Origin: Bacteroidales bacterium
Lineage (GTDB): Bacteria; Bacteroidota; Bacteroidia; Bacteroidales; JAAYJT01
Assembly: GCA_014860575.1 (NCBI GenBank)
Contig: JACZJK010000005.1
Coordinates: 235,702 to 299,701 of the forward strand
Reading direction: 5' to 3'
Length of the DNA stretch: 64,000 nucleotides
Made by a program: the position numbers and the translations under genes. Below are positions 1 through 7,611 of the stretch, one piece after another; the stretch's first letter is position 1, and each line of letters opens with the position of its first letter. The notes under the pieces were generated by a model. It saw only the letters and a program-made list of their open reading frames with translations. It ran no database searches and was not told the DNA's origin.

Positions 1-1
1 A

Positions 2-598
2 AAGCAAATTGCAACGGGAAGCGAGTTGGAAATAACTCCAAACTACCTGCTTTTCTGCGAACACAAACATGTTTACACCCTTGGCAAAAGCGGTTCAGAA
101 CAAAACCTGCTGGTTGACTACATTCAGCTACAGGCCAAAGAAGCTGAGTTTTTCCGAATCAACCGCGGTGGTGATATCACCTATCACGGCCCGGGGCAAA
201 TTGTCGGCTATCCCATCCTGAACCTTGAATATTTTGTAAGCGGCGTAAAAGATTATATTTTCAAGCTCGAAGAATCCGTCATTCATTTGCTTGCAGATTA
301 CGGAATTGCCGCTACCCGTCTGGAAGGCGCCACGGGTGTGTGGCTGGATGCAGGTACAAAAAGTGTCAGGAAAATTTGTGCCATTGGGGTTCGCACAAGC
401 CGCTGGGTAAGCATGCATGGCTTTGCATTTAATGTGAACACCGACCTGAGCTTTTTCAATCATATAAATCCTTGTGGGTTTACAGATAAAGCAGTGACCT
501 CCATGGAGAAAGAACTTGGCAATAAACAAGATATGGAAACGGTGAAACAAAAGCTGAGAGGAAAAATTACGGAGGTGTTTGAGATGGAACTTCTCTGA
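2..598 (+). CDS. lipB: Octanoyltransferase LipB, 5' end outside window
   Basis: Transfers octanoate from octanoyl-ACP to the lipoyl domains of 2-oxoacid dehydrogenases and the glycine cleavage H protein, the first step of lipoate synthesis in the cytoplasm. Counting from the TTG at 26, the frame shows the RGGDITYHGPGQ signature (47-58), the KICAIG stretch with the catalytic-type Lys at 116, and the INPCG motif with the catalytic Cys at 150. The reading frame is open back to base 2 and those residues continue the family's N-terminal region, so the TTG at 26 is probably not the start and the real start lies upstream of the window. The stop at 596-598 is followed at once by a stem-loop. Identity is secure. 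Confidence 0.93.
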   Translation, partial: KQIATGSELEITPNYLLFCEHKHVYTLGKSGSEQNLLVDYIQLQAKEAEFFRINRGGDITYHGPGQIVGYPILNLEYFVSGVKDYIFKLEESVIHLLADYGIAATRLEGATGVWLDAGTKSVRKICAIGVRTSRWVSMHGFAFNVNTDLSFFNHINPCGFTDKAVTSMEKELGNKQDMETVKQKLRGKITEVFEMELL

Positions 599-599
599 C

Positions 600-628
600 C
601 CGTCCGACCGCTCCAAGCGGTCTGACGG
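600..628 (+). terminator. Stem-loop just after lipB, possible terminator
   Basis: Arms 600-612 and 616-628 pair over 13 positions with one mismatch around a 3-nt loop (CCA). The hairpin begins one base after the lipB stop. No T-run follows, so it is not a classical intrinsic terminator. It could protect the 3' end or be a structured repeat. Confidence 0.45.
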
Positions 629-680
629 ATAATGATACAAAGTGGAATTTTAATAAGTTTGCATGATGGAACTTCATAAT

Positions 681-720
681 TCAATTGTTCTAATACTCAA
701 TTGTTCTACTGTTCAAAAAC
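681..720. repeat. 8-nt phased repeat array
   Basis: Five consecutive octads fill the gap before the LOG gene: TCAATTGT, TCTAATAC, TCAATTGT, TCTACTGT, TCAAAAAC. Each begins TC. This is one of several 7-, 8- or 11-nt phased arrays in gaps of this window. Confidence 0.6.
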
Positions 721-731
721 AGACTTTATAA

Positions 732-1358
732 ATGGATAAAACAATCGCTACAATAACAACCATATGCGTTTTCTGCGGTTCAAGCACCGGACGGGGAGAA
801 AGCTATGCGGCAAACGCCCGGCTGCTTGGTAAAGCCATCGTAAGAAACAACTGTAATCTTGTTTATGGCGGCAGCAATATAGGACTGATGCGTATCATTG
901 CCGATGAAGTGCTGTCTGGCGGCGGACAAGTTACAGGTGTGATGCCCAACGGCCTGGCTGATAAAGAAATCGCACACAACGGCTTACAGAACTTCCACCT
1001 GGTTGACACCATGCACGAACGCAAAGCCATGATGGCGTCCTTGTCGGATGCTTTTATTGCCATGCCGGGCGGGCTGGGCACGCTGGATGAAATTTTTGAG
1101 ATCCTTTCGTGGAACCAGCTCGATCTGATCAACAATCCGGCTGCCCTCTATAACGTGGACGGATATTATGATCATTTGCTGAAATTCCTGGATCACACAG
1201 TTGAAGAAAAGTTTGTGCGAACCGAGCATAGAGCGAACCTGTTGGTAGATGAGGACGCCGAAAGGCTGATGAAGAAAATCATGGAATTCATACCTCAGAA
1301 GCCGCCAAGCAAATGGGTGGATGAGCTGAAAGTGGCAACGAAGAACTTATTGGCGTAG
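732..1358 (+). CDS. LOG family protein (TIGR00730-type phosphoribohydrolase)
   Basis: A Rossmann-fold protein of 208 aa. Characterised LOG proteins hydrolyse nucleoside 5'-monophosphates, including cytokinin ribotides, to base and ribose 5-phosphate. The sequence shows CGSS (15-18), the glycine-rich GGSNIGLM (46-53), the HERKAMM segment (about 95-101) and the hallmark PGGLGTLDE (112-120). The ATG at 732 fits the usual N-terminus and the length is normal. The physiological substrate in Bacteroidota is not settled, and old annotations call this family lysine decarboxylase, which is not supported by biochemistry. It is followed by a 7-nt phased repeat array and a P-loop kinase-like gene on the same strand. 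Confidence 0.88.
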   Translation: MDKTIATITTICVFCGSSTGRGESYAANARLLGKAIVRNNCNLVYGGSNIGLMRIIADEVLSGGGQVTGVMPNGLADKEIAHNGLQNFHLVDTMHERKAMMASLSDAFIAMPGGLGTLDEIFEILSWNQLDLINNPAALYNVDGYYDHLLKFLDHTVEEKFVRTEHRANLLVDEDAERLMKKIMEFIPQKPPSKWVDELKVATKNLLA

Positions 1359-1363
1359 AAAGA

Positions 1364-1432
1364 GTTGGCAGTTGCAGTTGGCACTTCGGCAGGGTCACTG
1401 CCCGGAAATCGTAAATCCAAAATCGTAAATAA
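1364..1432. repeat. 7-nt phased repeat array
   Basis: GTTGGCA words occur at 1364-1370 and again after a 6-nt word. Strict heptads then run GAAATCG, TAAATCC, AAAATCG, TAAATAA at 1405-1432, ending 4 nt before the next start codon. The array is open in one frame (from 1365), which makes the downstream gene look falsely longer. Confidence 0.6.
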
Positions 1433-1436
1433 AAAA

Positions 1437-1991
1437 ATGATCGTAATTGGTATCACAGGAACACTTGGCGCGGGGAAAGGAACCATTGTTGAGTACATGG
1501 TCGGTGAAAAAGGGTTCGCACATTATTCAGTCCGGGCTTACCTGATTGAGGAAATTGAACGCAGGGGAATGCCTGTGAACCGCGACAGCATGGTGGTTGT
1601 TGCCAACGATTTACGCACACGTAATTCCCCTTCATTTGTTACGGATCAGTTGTATGACCGGGCGTTTGAAACAGAGCAGAACTGCGTGATCGAAAGCATT
1701 CGCACTCCCGGCGAGGTGGAATCTTTGCGATCGAAAGGAAGATTTTATCTTTTTGCCGTTGATGCCGACCCAAAAGTCCGTTATGAACGTATCTTTGCCC
1801 GTAACTCAGAAACCGACAAAATTGATTTCGAGACTTTCCTGGAAAACGAAAAACGCGAAATGGATGCCGACGACCCCAACAAACAAAACCTGCGCCGTTG
1901 CATCGAAATGGCCGATTTTGTATTTCAGAATGAAGGAAGCATTCAGGTGCTGAATGATGAGGTGGATAAGGTGCTGGAGAAAATATTATGA
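1437..1991 (+). CDS. P-loop NTPase, dephospho-CoA kinase/nucleotide kinase-like
   Basis: A 184-aa soluble protein starting MIVIGITG, with a Walker A loop GTLGAGKGT at residues 8-16 typical of adenylate-kinase-like and dephospho-CoA-kinase-like NTPases. A DxDP segment (VDADPKVRYERI) and Arg-rich middle fit a phosphoryl-transfer lid region. I chose the ATG at 1437. An upstream GTG-type start at 1365 would translate a repeat array and give 24 extra residues unlike the family. The next gene is a dCMP deaminase, so a role in deoxynucleotide metabolism is attractive but unproven. It could also be a dephospho-CoA kinase relative of other function. The fold is certain, the substrate is not. Confidence 0.75.
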   Translation: MIVIGITGTLGAGKGTIVEYMVGEKGFAHYSVRAYLIEEIERRGMPVNRDSMVVVANDLRTRNSPSFVTDQLYDRAFETEQNCVIESIRTPGEVESLRSKGRFYLFAVDADPKVRYERIFARNSETDKIDFETFLENEKREMDADDPNKQNLRRCIEMADFVFQNEGSIQVLNDEVDKVLEKIL

Positions 1992-2046
1992 AAACTAGCC
2001 ACTAAGGCAGTAAATTTATCAGTATCAATAAAGACTTTACGGTATG

Positions 2047-2186
2047 AGTTGGCAGTTAGCAATTGGCAGTTAGCAATCGGCAGGCGAGTGGCAATCGAAT
2101 ACATCACTCCATTACTCCAACATTCCAAACTGCATCACTGAATCACACAATAAATCCGAAATCCGAAATCGAAAATCCGAAATAAC
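2047..2186. repeat. Mixed 7- and 8-nt phased repeat array
   Basis: It opens with heptads AGTTGGC, AGTTAGC, AATTGGC, AGTTAGC, AATCGGC (2047-2081). An octad block follows (ATCACTCC, ATTACTCC, AACATTCC; 2103-2126), then heptads AAATCCG, AAATCCG, AAATCGA, AAATCCG, AAATAAC (2152-2186). The array ends one base before the dCMP deaminase start codon at 2188. Confidence 0.7.
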
Positions 2187-2187
2187 A

Positions 2188-2676
2188 ATGTCTTCAAAAT
2201 ACATCCGCCCCACCTGGGATGAGTACTTCATGGAAGTAGCCAACACCATTGCCAAGCGTGCCACCTGCGATCGCGGCCGAAGCGGTTGTGTGATCGCCCG
2301 GAACCGCCAGATTCTTGTAACCGGATATGTGGGATCGCCCATCGGTTTGCCGCATTGCGATGAAGTGGGCCATTTGTTTAAAAGCATGACCCACGAAGAT
2401 GGCAAAGTGACCCAGCATTGCGTTCGTACGGTGCATGCCGAGCAAAACGCCATTTGCCAGGCCGCCCGCCTGGGTATCGCGCTTGAAGGCGCCACACTCT
2501 ATTGCCGTATGACCCCCTGCCGCACCTGCGCCATGCTCATCATCAATTGCGGGATTAAAAGGGTGGTTTGCGAATACCGGTATCACAGCGGTTCAGAATC
2601 TGAGGCTATGTTTGCCGATGCCGGCATTCAACTGTTTTATGTGAATGACGAAGTGTTGAAGTACGAGAAGCAATAA
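2188..2676 (+). CDS. Deoxycytidylate (dCMP) deaminase family protein
   Basis: A zinc-dependent deaminase of 162 aa, expected to convert dCMP to dUMP and feed thymidylate synthesis in the cytoplasm. The zinc site is complete: HAE at 83-85 (in TVHAEQNAI), with E85 as proton shuttle, and PCRTC at 110-114. The RPTWDEYFM start and the long insert with HC before the HAE motif are typical of the dCMP deaminase/ComEB branch rather than of cytidine or tRNA adenosine deaminases. The ATG at 2188 directly abuts a phased repeat array. The gene converges on rsmA with only 4 bp between stop codons and no hairpin between them. Confidence 0.9.
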   Translation: MSSKYIRPTWDEYFMEVANTIAKRATCDRGRSGCVIARNRQILVTGYVGSPIGLPHCDEVGHLFKSMTHEDGKVTQHCVRTVHAEQNAICQAARLGIALEGATLYCRMTPCRTCAMLIINCGIKRVVCEYRYHSGSESEAMFADAGIQLFYVNDEVLKYEKQ

Positions 2677-2680
2677 CTTG

Positions 2681-3445
2681 CTACTGCAGGCTGCTGGACA
2701 GTTTAACAAAATCGTCCACACTCAGCCGTTCAGCACGTTCACTCATGAAAGGCAGAGCAGCAGTGTCTTTATCTTTGATGATTGAAGAAAGCGCATTGCG
2801 CAAGGTTTTGCGACGCTGGTTAAAGGCGGTTTTTACGACGGCGGTAAAAAGGCTTTCATCGCATTCAAGCGTTTGCTTTTGATTTCGTGTGAGCCTTATC
2901 ACAGCAGATTTTACTTTGGGCGGTGGTATAAACACATTTTCATTTACCGTGAAAAGATATTCAATATCATACCATGCCTGCAACAAAACACTCATGATCC
3001 CATAGGTTTTGCTACCCGGCGGGGCGGCAATCCTTTCCGCAACTTCTTTTTGAACCATGCCCACAACTTCAGGAACCATATTGCGGTAATCCAGGACTTT
3101 AAATAAAATCTGGCTGGAAATATTGTAGGGGAAATTGCCAATGATGGCAAAAGGTTCTGAGAAAAAATCGTTCAGCTTACTTTTCAGAAAATCTGCATGG
3201 ATAAGCCGGCCATGCATCACAGGAAAGTGATCGTGAAGGAAGGAAACGGATTCAGTATCAATTTCAATAGCCTTGAAATTCATATTTTCGTTTTCGAGTA
3301 AGAAGCGGGTAAGAATCCCGGTTCCCGGCCCGATCTCAAGCACATTGCTGCTCTCACCCGACAAACTTCCCGCAATCTTTCTCGCGATATTCTGATCATG
3401 CAGAAAATGCTGGCCTAGATGTTTTTTGGGTCTGACGGGGAACAT
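2681..3445 (-). CDS. rsmA: 16S rRNA dimethyladenosine transferase RsmA (KsgA)
   Basis: Dimethylates the two adjacent adenines in the 3'-terminal loop of 16S rRNA late in 30S assembly. The 254-aa protein begins with the KKHLGQHFL signature (7-15). It has the SAM-binding EIGPGTG (37-43) and the catalytic NFPYNIS (104-110), followed by the C-terminal helical domain with the QRRKTLRNAL segment. The length is normal. The ATG at 3443-3445 is preceded on the coding side by heptad repeats (3461-3496) and an 11-nt array, with no clear -7 box. It is divergent from nothing and convergent with the deaminase gene. Confidence 0.96.
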   Translation of the reverse strand: MFPVRPKKHLGQHFLHDQNIARKIAGSLSGESSNVLEIGPGTGILTRFLLENENMNFKAIEIDTESVSFLHDHFPVMHGRLIHADFLKSKLNDFFSEPFAIIGNFPYNISSQILFKVLDYRNMVPEVVGMVQKEVAERIAAPPGSKTYGIMSVLLQAWYDIEYLFTVNENVFIPPPKVKSAVIRLTRNQKQTLECDESLFTAVVKTAFNQRRKTLRNALSSIIKDKDTAALPFMSERAERLSVDDFVKLSSSLQ

Positions 3446-3460
3446 GGGGGTGGTAGTATT

Positions 3461-3496
3461 CAGTGATCAGTAATCAGTATTTCAGTAATCGGTATT
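3461..3496. repeat. 7-nt phased repeat array upstream of rsmA
   Basis: Units CAGTGAT, CAGTAAT, CAGTATTT, CAGTAAT, CGGTATT run just upstream of the rsmA start. One unit has an extra base. The intervening 3497-3585 is AT-rich with no recognisable gene. Confidence 0.55.
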
Positions 3497-3585
3497 TGAA
3501 TTATGAATTTAGATTTATAATCAGTAATTTCATTCTGCTACTTTAATGCGATGCTTGCATCTGTAGCACTAGAATAATAGAACAA

Positions 3586-3695
3586 CTGCCTGACAATCGT
3601 CTTACCACTGCATGACAATCGTATTACCACCGCATGACAACCTTCTGACCATTGAATGACAATTGTATGACCAGTGTTTGACCAATCTGTAACAC
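3586..3695. repeat. 11-nt phased repeat array (ten units)
   Basis: Ten consecutive 11-mers, each of the first nine ending TGACAA, TTACCA or TGACCA: CTGCCTGACAA, TCGTCTTACCA, CTGCATGACAA, TCGTATTACCA, CCGCATGACAA, CCTTCTGACCA, TTGAATGACAA, TTGTATGACCA, GTGTTTGACCA, then a degenerate unit. The TGACAA and TGACCA-type endings partly alternate, giving a 22-nt super-period. The array lies in the 3' flank of the TPR gene and ends 9 nt from its stop codon. Confidence 0.75.
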
Positions 3696-3703
3696 ACTTT
3701 CCC

Positions 3704-5533
3704 CTAAACCACATCCCCCCGCAGCGCCCGGAAGCGTTGACGCGCGGGTGCAGCCTGAAGGCTGGCCGGGTATTTCAACAAAAGTTCTTTGTAGTATTCC
3801 ATAGCTTGCTCCGGATCGTTAAGGTAAATTTCATACACTTCAGCAAGGCGGAACAAAGCCTTATCGGCAATCAAACCATCGGGGTATTGGGTCACAATTT
3901 GCTGAAGCTGATTGCCGGCTTCTGTGAATTCCAAACGCCTGATGCTGATCTCAGCCTTTTTAAATAGCACATCATCGTGAATGGCATGATAAGGATAATT
4001 GGCAATCAATGAATCGAGCGTCATCATGGCCAGGTCATCGCGGTTGCGGTAGCTGTGTAGTTCCGCACGTGCAAAATACGACAAGGCTCCGAAAGTGCTG
4101 TCGGGATCCATATTATCCTTGATCACTAACGACAAGGCCATTGCATCGTTGGCAATGAGCTTTGAGGTTGCTGCCCGCAATACATTCAATTGTGCCCTGG
4201 CCCATACAAATTCGCCGATAAAGAACGATAATCTCGCGTTCCGGAATTTTGCCTCGTGGCCAATTGGTTCATTCGGAAATTCTTTTTCAACCTGCGAGTA
4301 AAGCAATGTAGCTTCCCATACATCTCCGGTAAAAAGCAGGATGTCAGCAAGGTCGAGTTTGCAGCCGGCCTGGTTTTGCTGCCCAATGCCAGCAATATCA
4401 AGCGCCTCATAAAGCAATTGAATGGCTTTGCCCGTGTCGTAAAGCTTGAATGCATAAAGGTTTGCCAGATCGCGTATCAATGCCACCGTGAAGCGGTTTT
4501 TGCCCAGTTCATCCAGTGTGTTCAGGTATCTCTTTTCGAGTTGAACTAAAAGCTCCTGATCAATCGGATAAGTGGAATTAAGGCGCTGGTATTCAGCATT
4601 CAGGATTTCAATGCGGCTATGCAGATAATATCTGTTTTCTTCACCCCTGCCAATCAGATATTCGTAGGCTCGCACTGCAATATCGTACTCTTTGTTGGCA
4701 AGACTGAGTTGGGCGATGGAGAACACCCTGTCGCCGCTTTCATTGAACCTGCGGTCGAGGGCCACAGCCTGAGCATAAGCCGATTCAAAATCTTCCTGCT
4801 GTATGGCGAACCAAAGCATCAACTCAGAATATATTGGAACATCAGGATATTGCCTGATGCTTCTAAGCAGCGATGTACGAAGGTATTGGGTTCGCTTGCC
4901 GTCAATATCGGTTCTCATTGCGTTCTGAAAACGGTTCTGAATCTGGGAAATATTTGTGCCGTCAATCCTTATCTGGTTCAGATATTCGGTGACCATGTTC
5001 TCGAAATCGCCCATGCGGTCATAAAGATTTCCGAGTTCCATATGGAAACTGTACGAACCGCCAAGCAACTCTCTTCCTTTAAGATAAGCCTTGATGGCAT
5101 ACTCATTTTCGAGCCGAATCATGAACGTATTTGCGGCTTCATTGATGATCCTCATGTCTGCATTCAGGCCTTTGATCACATCATCGTATTGGCGTTTAGC
5201 TTTTTCAGCTTCGCCATTGCTCATATATACGAAACCGAGGTCAATCTGATAGCGCAGGTTGTCGGGGTTTGTCCTGATTTGTTTGCGTGTTACCTGCTCT
5301 GCCTTTTTAAAGTTTTTTAGCTCGATAAGGCAACTGTAATAATAATGGTAAGTTACCTGAGATGGGTTTTTCTCATGAAGCTTTTCAAAAATAGTAAGGG
5401 CTTTTTCAAATTCCCGGTTACGGAAATATTCGGTTCCCAACTGCATATCGGTAGTTCTTGTCTGCGCTTTTGTTTCAGCAACTATGAGCGTTACCAGCGT
5501 GATAATAGTTAGAACCCTAAGAAAAAGCTTCAT
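3704..5533 (-). CDS. Secreted tetratricopeptide-repeat protein
   Basis: A 609-aa protein with an N-terminal signal peptide (hydrophobic residues 5-20, cleavage near ETKAQ, about 24) followed by many TPR-like helical pairs through its length. Examples are LGTEYFRNREFEKALTIFEK (about 32-51) and a C-terminal block resembling the YbgF/BamD type TPR (QLQQIVTQYPDGLIADKALF). It is expected in the periplasm or at the envelope as a protein-interaction scaffold, and I cannot name a partner. It lies 15 bp downstream of serS on the same strand and is probably cotranscribed with it. The alternating helix pattern is clear, the specific function is unknown. Confidence 0.78.
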   Translation of the reverse strand: MKLFLRVLTIITLVTLIVAETKAQTRTTDMQLGTEYFRNREFEKALTIFEKLHEKNPSQVTYHYYYSCLIELKNFKKAEQVTRKQIRTNPDNLRYQIDLGFVYMSNGEAEKAKRQYDDVIKGLNADMRIINEAANTFMIRLENEYAIKAYLKGRELLGGSYSFHMELGNLYDRMGDFENMVTEYLNQIRIDGTNISQIQNRFQNAMRTDIDGKRTQYLRTSLLRSIRQYPDVPIYSELMLWFAIQQEDFESAYAQAVALDRRFNESGDRVFSIAQLSLANKEYDIAVRAYEYLIGRGEENRYYLHSRIEILNAEYQRLNSTYPIDQELLVQLEKRYLNTLDELGKNRFTVALIRDLANLYAFKLYDTGKAIQLLYEALDIAGIGQQNQAGCKLDLADILLFTGDVWEATLLYSQVEKEFPNEPIGHEAKFRNARLSFFIGEFVWARAQLNVLRAATSKLIANDAMALSLVIKDNMDPDSTFGALSYFARAELHSYRNRDDLAMMTLDSLIANYPYHAIHDDVLFKKAEISIRRLEFTEAGNQLQQIVTQYPDGLIADKALFRLAEVYEIYLNDPEQAMEYYKELLLKYPASLQAAPARQRFRALRGDVV

Positions 5534-5548
5534 TTATTGTTTAGCTAG

Positions 5549-6820
5549 TTAATTAATGAGATCGTAACCCGTGTAAGGCTGCAATGCTGCTGGTATTCTG
5601 ATCCCCGCTTCTGTCTGGTTATTTTCGAGCAATGCTGCCACTATACGGGGTAACGCCAAAGCGCTTCCGTTTAGTGTATGAACAAGACGCATCCGGCCTT
5701 GTTCATCTTTGAAACGTAATTTCATCCGGTTCGACTGGAATGTTTCAAAGTTTGAAACCGAACTAACCTCGAGCCAGCGCTGTTGTGCTGCAGAATAAAC
5801 TTCCATGTCGTAAGTAAGGGCAGATGTAAAACTCATATCGCCACCGCAAAGCTTCAGCACCCTGAAAGGCAATTCCAGTTTCCGCAAAAGCATGCACACA
5901 TGTTCACGCATCTCTTCAAGGGTTTCGTATGATTTTTCCGGATGTTGAATCTGAACGATTTCAACTTTATCGAACTGGTGCAGGCGGTTCAAACCACGCA
6001 CATCTTTTCCGTACGAACCGGCTTCGCGACGGAAACAATTTGAATAGGCTACATTTTTAATGGGCAGATCGCTTTCTTTCACAATCTCATCGCGGTAAAA
6101 GTTTGTAACAGGCACTTCGGCGGTAGGGATCAGGTAAAGATTGTCTTCATTGATAAAATACATTTGCCCGTCCTTATCGGGCAATTGGCCGGTGCCATAG
6201 CCCGATGCCTCATTTACAAGCAAAGGCGGCTGGTACTCAATATAATCAGCGGCAATGGCCTGATCGAGGAAAAAGTTAATCAACGCTCTTTGTAAGCGTG
6301 CGCCTTCTCCACGGTAAACCGGGAATCCTGCCCCGGTGATTTTATTGCCAAGCTCAAAATCAACAATATCGTAGGTTTTGCAAAGATCCCAATGCGGAAC
6401 GGCTTCGCTGTAAAGTTCCGGGATGGTGCCTTCCTGATGGACTATTTCATTGTCCTCGGGAGTTTTGCCTGACTTTACAGAAGCGTGCGGGAGGTTCGGA
6501 AGTTGAACCAGGATTTTCTGAAGTTCGGTTTCAGCATCGCTGAGCTGATCGCCAAGGGTTTTTGCATGGGATTTCAGCGCAACTGTTTTTTCCTTCATTG
6601 CATTGGCTTCGTCTTTTTTGCCCGATTGGAATAGGGAGCCAATTTCCCTGGAAATGTTGTTGACCTCGGCAAGCGCCTGATCCATTTGGTTTTTGGTTTC
6701 CCGTCTTACTTTATCAATTGTCAGGATTTGTTCAATCAACTGGCTGGCCTGAAAATTTTTAACGGCCAATCTCTCTGAAATTTGTCCAGGATTTTCTCTG
6801 ATAGCGTTGAGTTCTAACAT
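5549..6820 (-). CDS. serS: Seryl-tRNA synthetase
   Basis: Charges tRNA-Ser. The 423-aa class II synthetase has the N-terminal antiparallel coiled-coil arm (about 28-110, Lys/Glu-rich) that grips the long variable arm of tRNA-Ser. The catalytic core contains the TAEVPVTNFYRDEI motif, motif 2 with FRREAGSYGKD, and motif 3 ending ALPRIVAALLENNQ near the C-terminus. Length and start MLELNAIRENP are standard. The TPR gene follows 15 bp downstream. Upstream, an intrinsic terminator of the ribosomal-protein pair overlaps the likely promoter region. Confidence 0.97.
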   Translation of the reverse strand: MLELNAIRENPGQISERLAVKNFQASQLIEQILTIDKVRRETKNQMDQALAEVNNISREIGSLFQSGKKDEANAMKEKTVALKSHAKTLGDQLSDAETELQKILVQLPNLPHASVKSGKTPEDNEIVHQEGTIPELYSEAVPHWDLCKTYDIVDFELGNKITGAGFPVYRGEGARLQRALINFFLDQAIAADYIEYQPPLLVNEASGYGTGQLPDKDGQMYFINEDNLYLIPTAEVPVTNFYRDEIVKESDLPIKNVAYSNCFRREAGSYGKDVRGLNRLHQFDKVEIVQIQHPEKSYETLEEMREHVCMLLRKLELPFRVLKLCGGDMSFTSALTYDMEVYSAAQQRWLEVSSVSNFETFQSNRMKLRFKDEQGRMRLVHTLNGSALALPRIVAALLENNQTEAGIRIPAALQPYTGYDLIN

Positions 6821-6855
6821 ATAGCTATATGATTATAAAGGCTGCGAAATTAGAT

Positions 6856-6883
6856 AAAAAAACCCGGCCTGAAACAAGCCGGG
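6856..6883 (-). terminator. Intrinsic terminator after rpmA
   Basis: On the minus strand the stem CCCGGC/GCCGGG (6883-6878 with 6868-6863) encloses a short loop and is followed by seven T residues (6862-6856). It closes the rplU-rpmA unit 40 nt after the rpmA stop. A TAATTTCG box follows directly (6844-6851) and could serve serS. Confidence 0.88.
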
Positions 6884-6923
6884 ATAAAGTATCTGAATAG
6901 GGGGGACAAAGCTGGTATCCCTG

Positions 6924-7187
6924 CTATTCCTGCATTTCGGGAAATACGGAAACGTATGATTTGTTATTTCTGCGTTTCTTGAATTCAACCTTGCCGTCGG
7001 CCATTGCAAACAAAGTATGATCTTTACCCATGCCTACGTTGATTCCGGGTGAGTGCACTGTGCCGCGCTGACGTACGATAATGTTACCGGCTGTGGCGAA
7101 TTGTCCGCCATAAATTTTAACGCCCAAGCGTTTGCTGTGCGATTCGCGACCGTTATTTGAACTACCGGCACCTTTCTTGTGAGCCAT
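6924..7187 (-). CDS. rpmA: 50S ribosomal protein L27
   Basis: An 87-aa ribosomal protein at the peptidyl-transferase centre. It begins [20 protein letters not shown], the standard mature N-terminus without the cleaved extension seen in Firmicutes, and contains GxxIVRQRGT and the GKDHTLFA signature. It lies 46 nt downstream of rplU in the usual L21-L27 order, followed by a strong intrinsic terminator. Confidence 0.97.
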   Translation of the reverse strand: MAHKKGAGSSNNGRESHSKRLGVKIYGGQFATAGNIIVRQRGTVHSPGINVGMGKDHTLFAMADGKVEFKKRRNNKSYVSVFPEMQE

Positions 7188-7233
7188 AATATCTTGTTTT
7201 TGTTCCTATTCGGGATGGTTAAACTTCAATTTA

Positions 7234-7545
7234 CTAAATAACGATACCTTCAATTTCAATTTTGCTCAGGTATTGCCTGTGCCCATTGAGTTTCTGATAT
7301 CCTTTTCTTCTTTTCTTTTTGAACACCAAAACCTTGTCGCCTTTCATGTGCTCAAGGATGGTAGCCGAAACGCTTGCGCCTTCAACTTTTGGGGTGCCAA
7401 CGGTAACGGTTCCACCGTTATCAACCAGCATTACATTTCCGAATTCAACTTTTGCGCCGGCTTCACCTTCAAGGCGATGGACAAAAAGTTTCTGGCCTTT
7501 TTCTACTTTAAACTGCTGGCCTGCTATATCAACAATTGCGATCAT
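7234..7545 (-). CDS. rplU: 50S ribosomal protein L21
   Basis: A 103-aa 23S rRNA-binding ribosomal protein, partner of L27 in a two-gene unit. I chose the ATG at 7543-7545, giving [19 protein letters not shown], which matches the family N-terminus. The frame stays open 13 codons further upstream, but a strong -7 box sits at 7582-7589, so a start at 7584 would fall inside the promoter. The C-terminal [15 protein letters not shown] is the expected basic rRNA-binding stretch. Confidence 0.96.
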   Translation of the reverse strand: MIAIVDIAGQQFKVEKGQKLFVHRLEGEAGAKVEFGNVMLVDNGGTVTVGTPKVEGASVSATILEHMKGDKVLVFKKKRRKGYQKLNGHRQYLSKIEIEGIVI

Positions 7546-7581
7546 TATTACTTGCTTTAAGAGTTGTTGCAAAGTGGGGTG

Positions 7582-7611
7582 CAAAATTAGATAAAAAAAT
7601 CAAATACCAAA
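7582..7611 (-). promoter_or_regulatory. Bacteroidota-type promoter of rplU-rpmA
   Basis: On the minus strand TTTG (7611-7608), an 18-nt spacer and TAATTTTG (7589-7582) match the Bacteroidota housekeeping consensus TTTG-N19-TAnnTTTG closely. The predicted 5' leader is about 30 nt. The upstream element lies within the last codons of the EamA gene, so the promoter is embedded in its 3' end. Confidence 0.8.

Noticed and set aside
26..28. TTG as start codon of lipB
   Set aside because: The frame is open to base 2 and upstream residues fit the family N-terminus, so the gene begins outside the window.
4619..5320. Plus-strand open frame of 233 codons opposite the TPR gene
   Set aside because: It is antisense to a gene with clear TPR and signal-peptide features and has no family signature.
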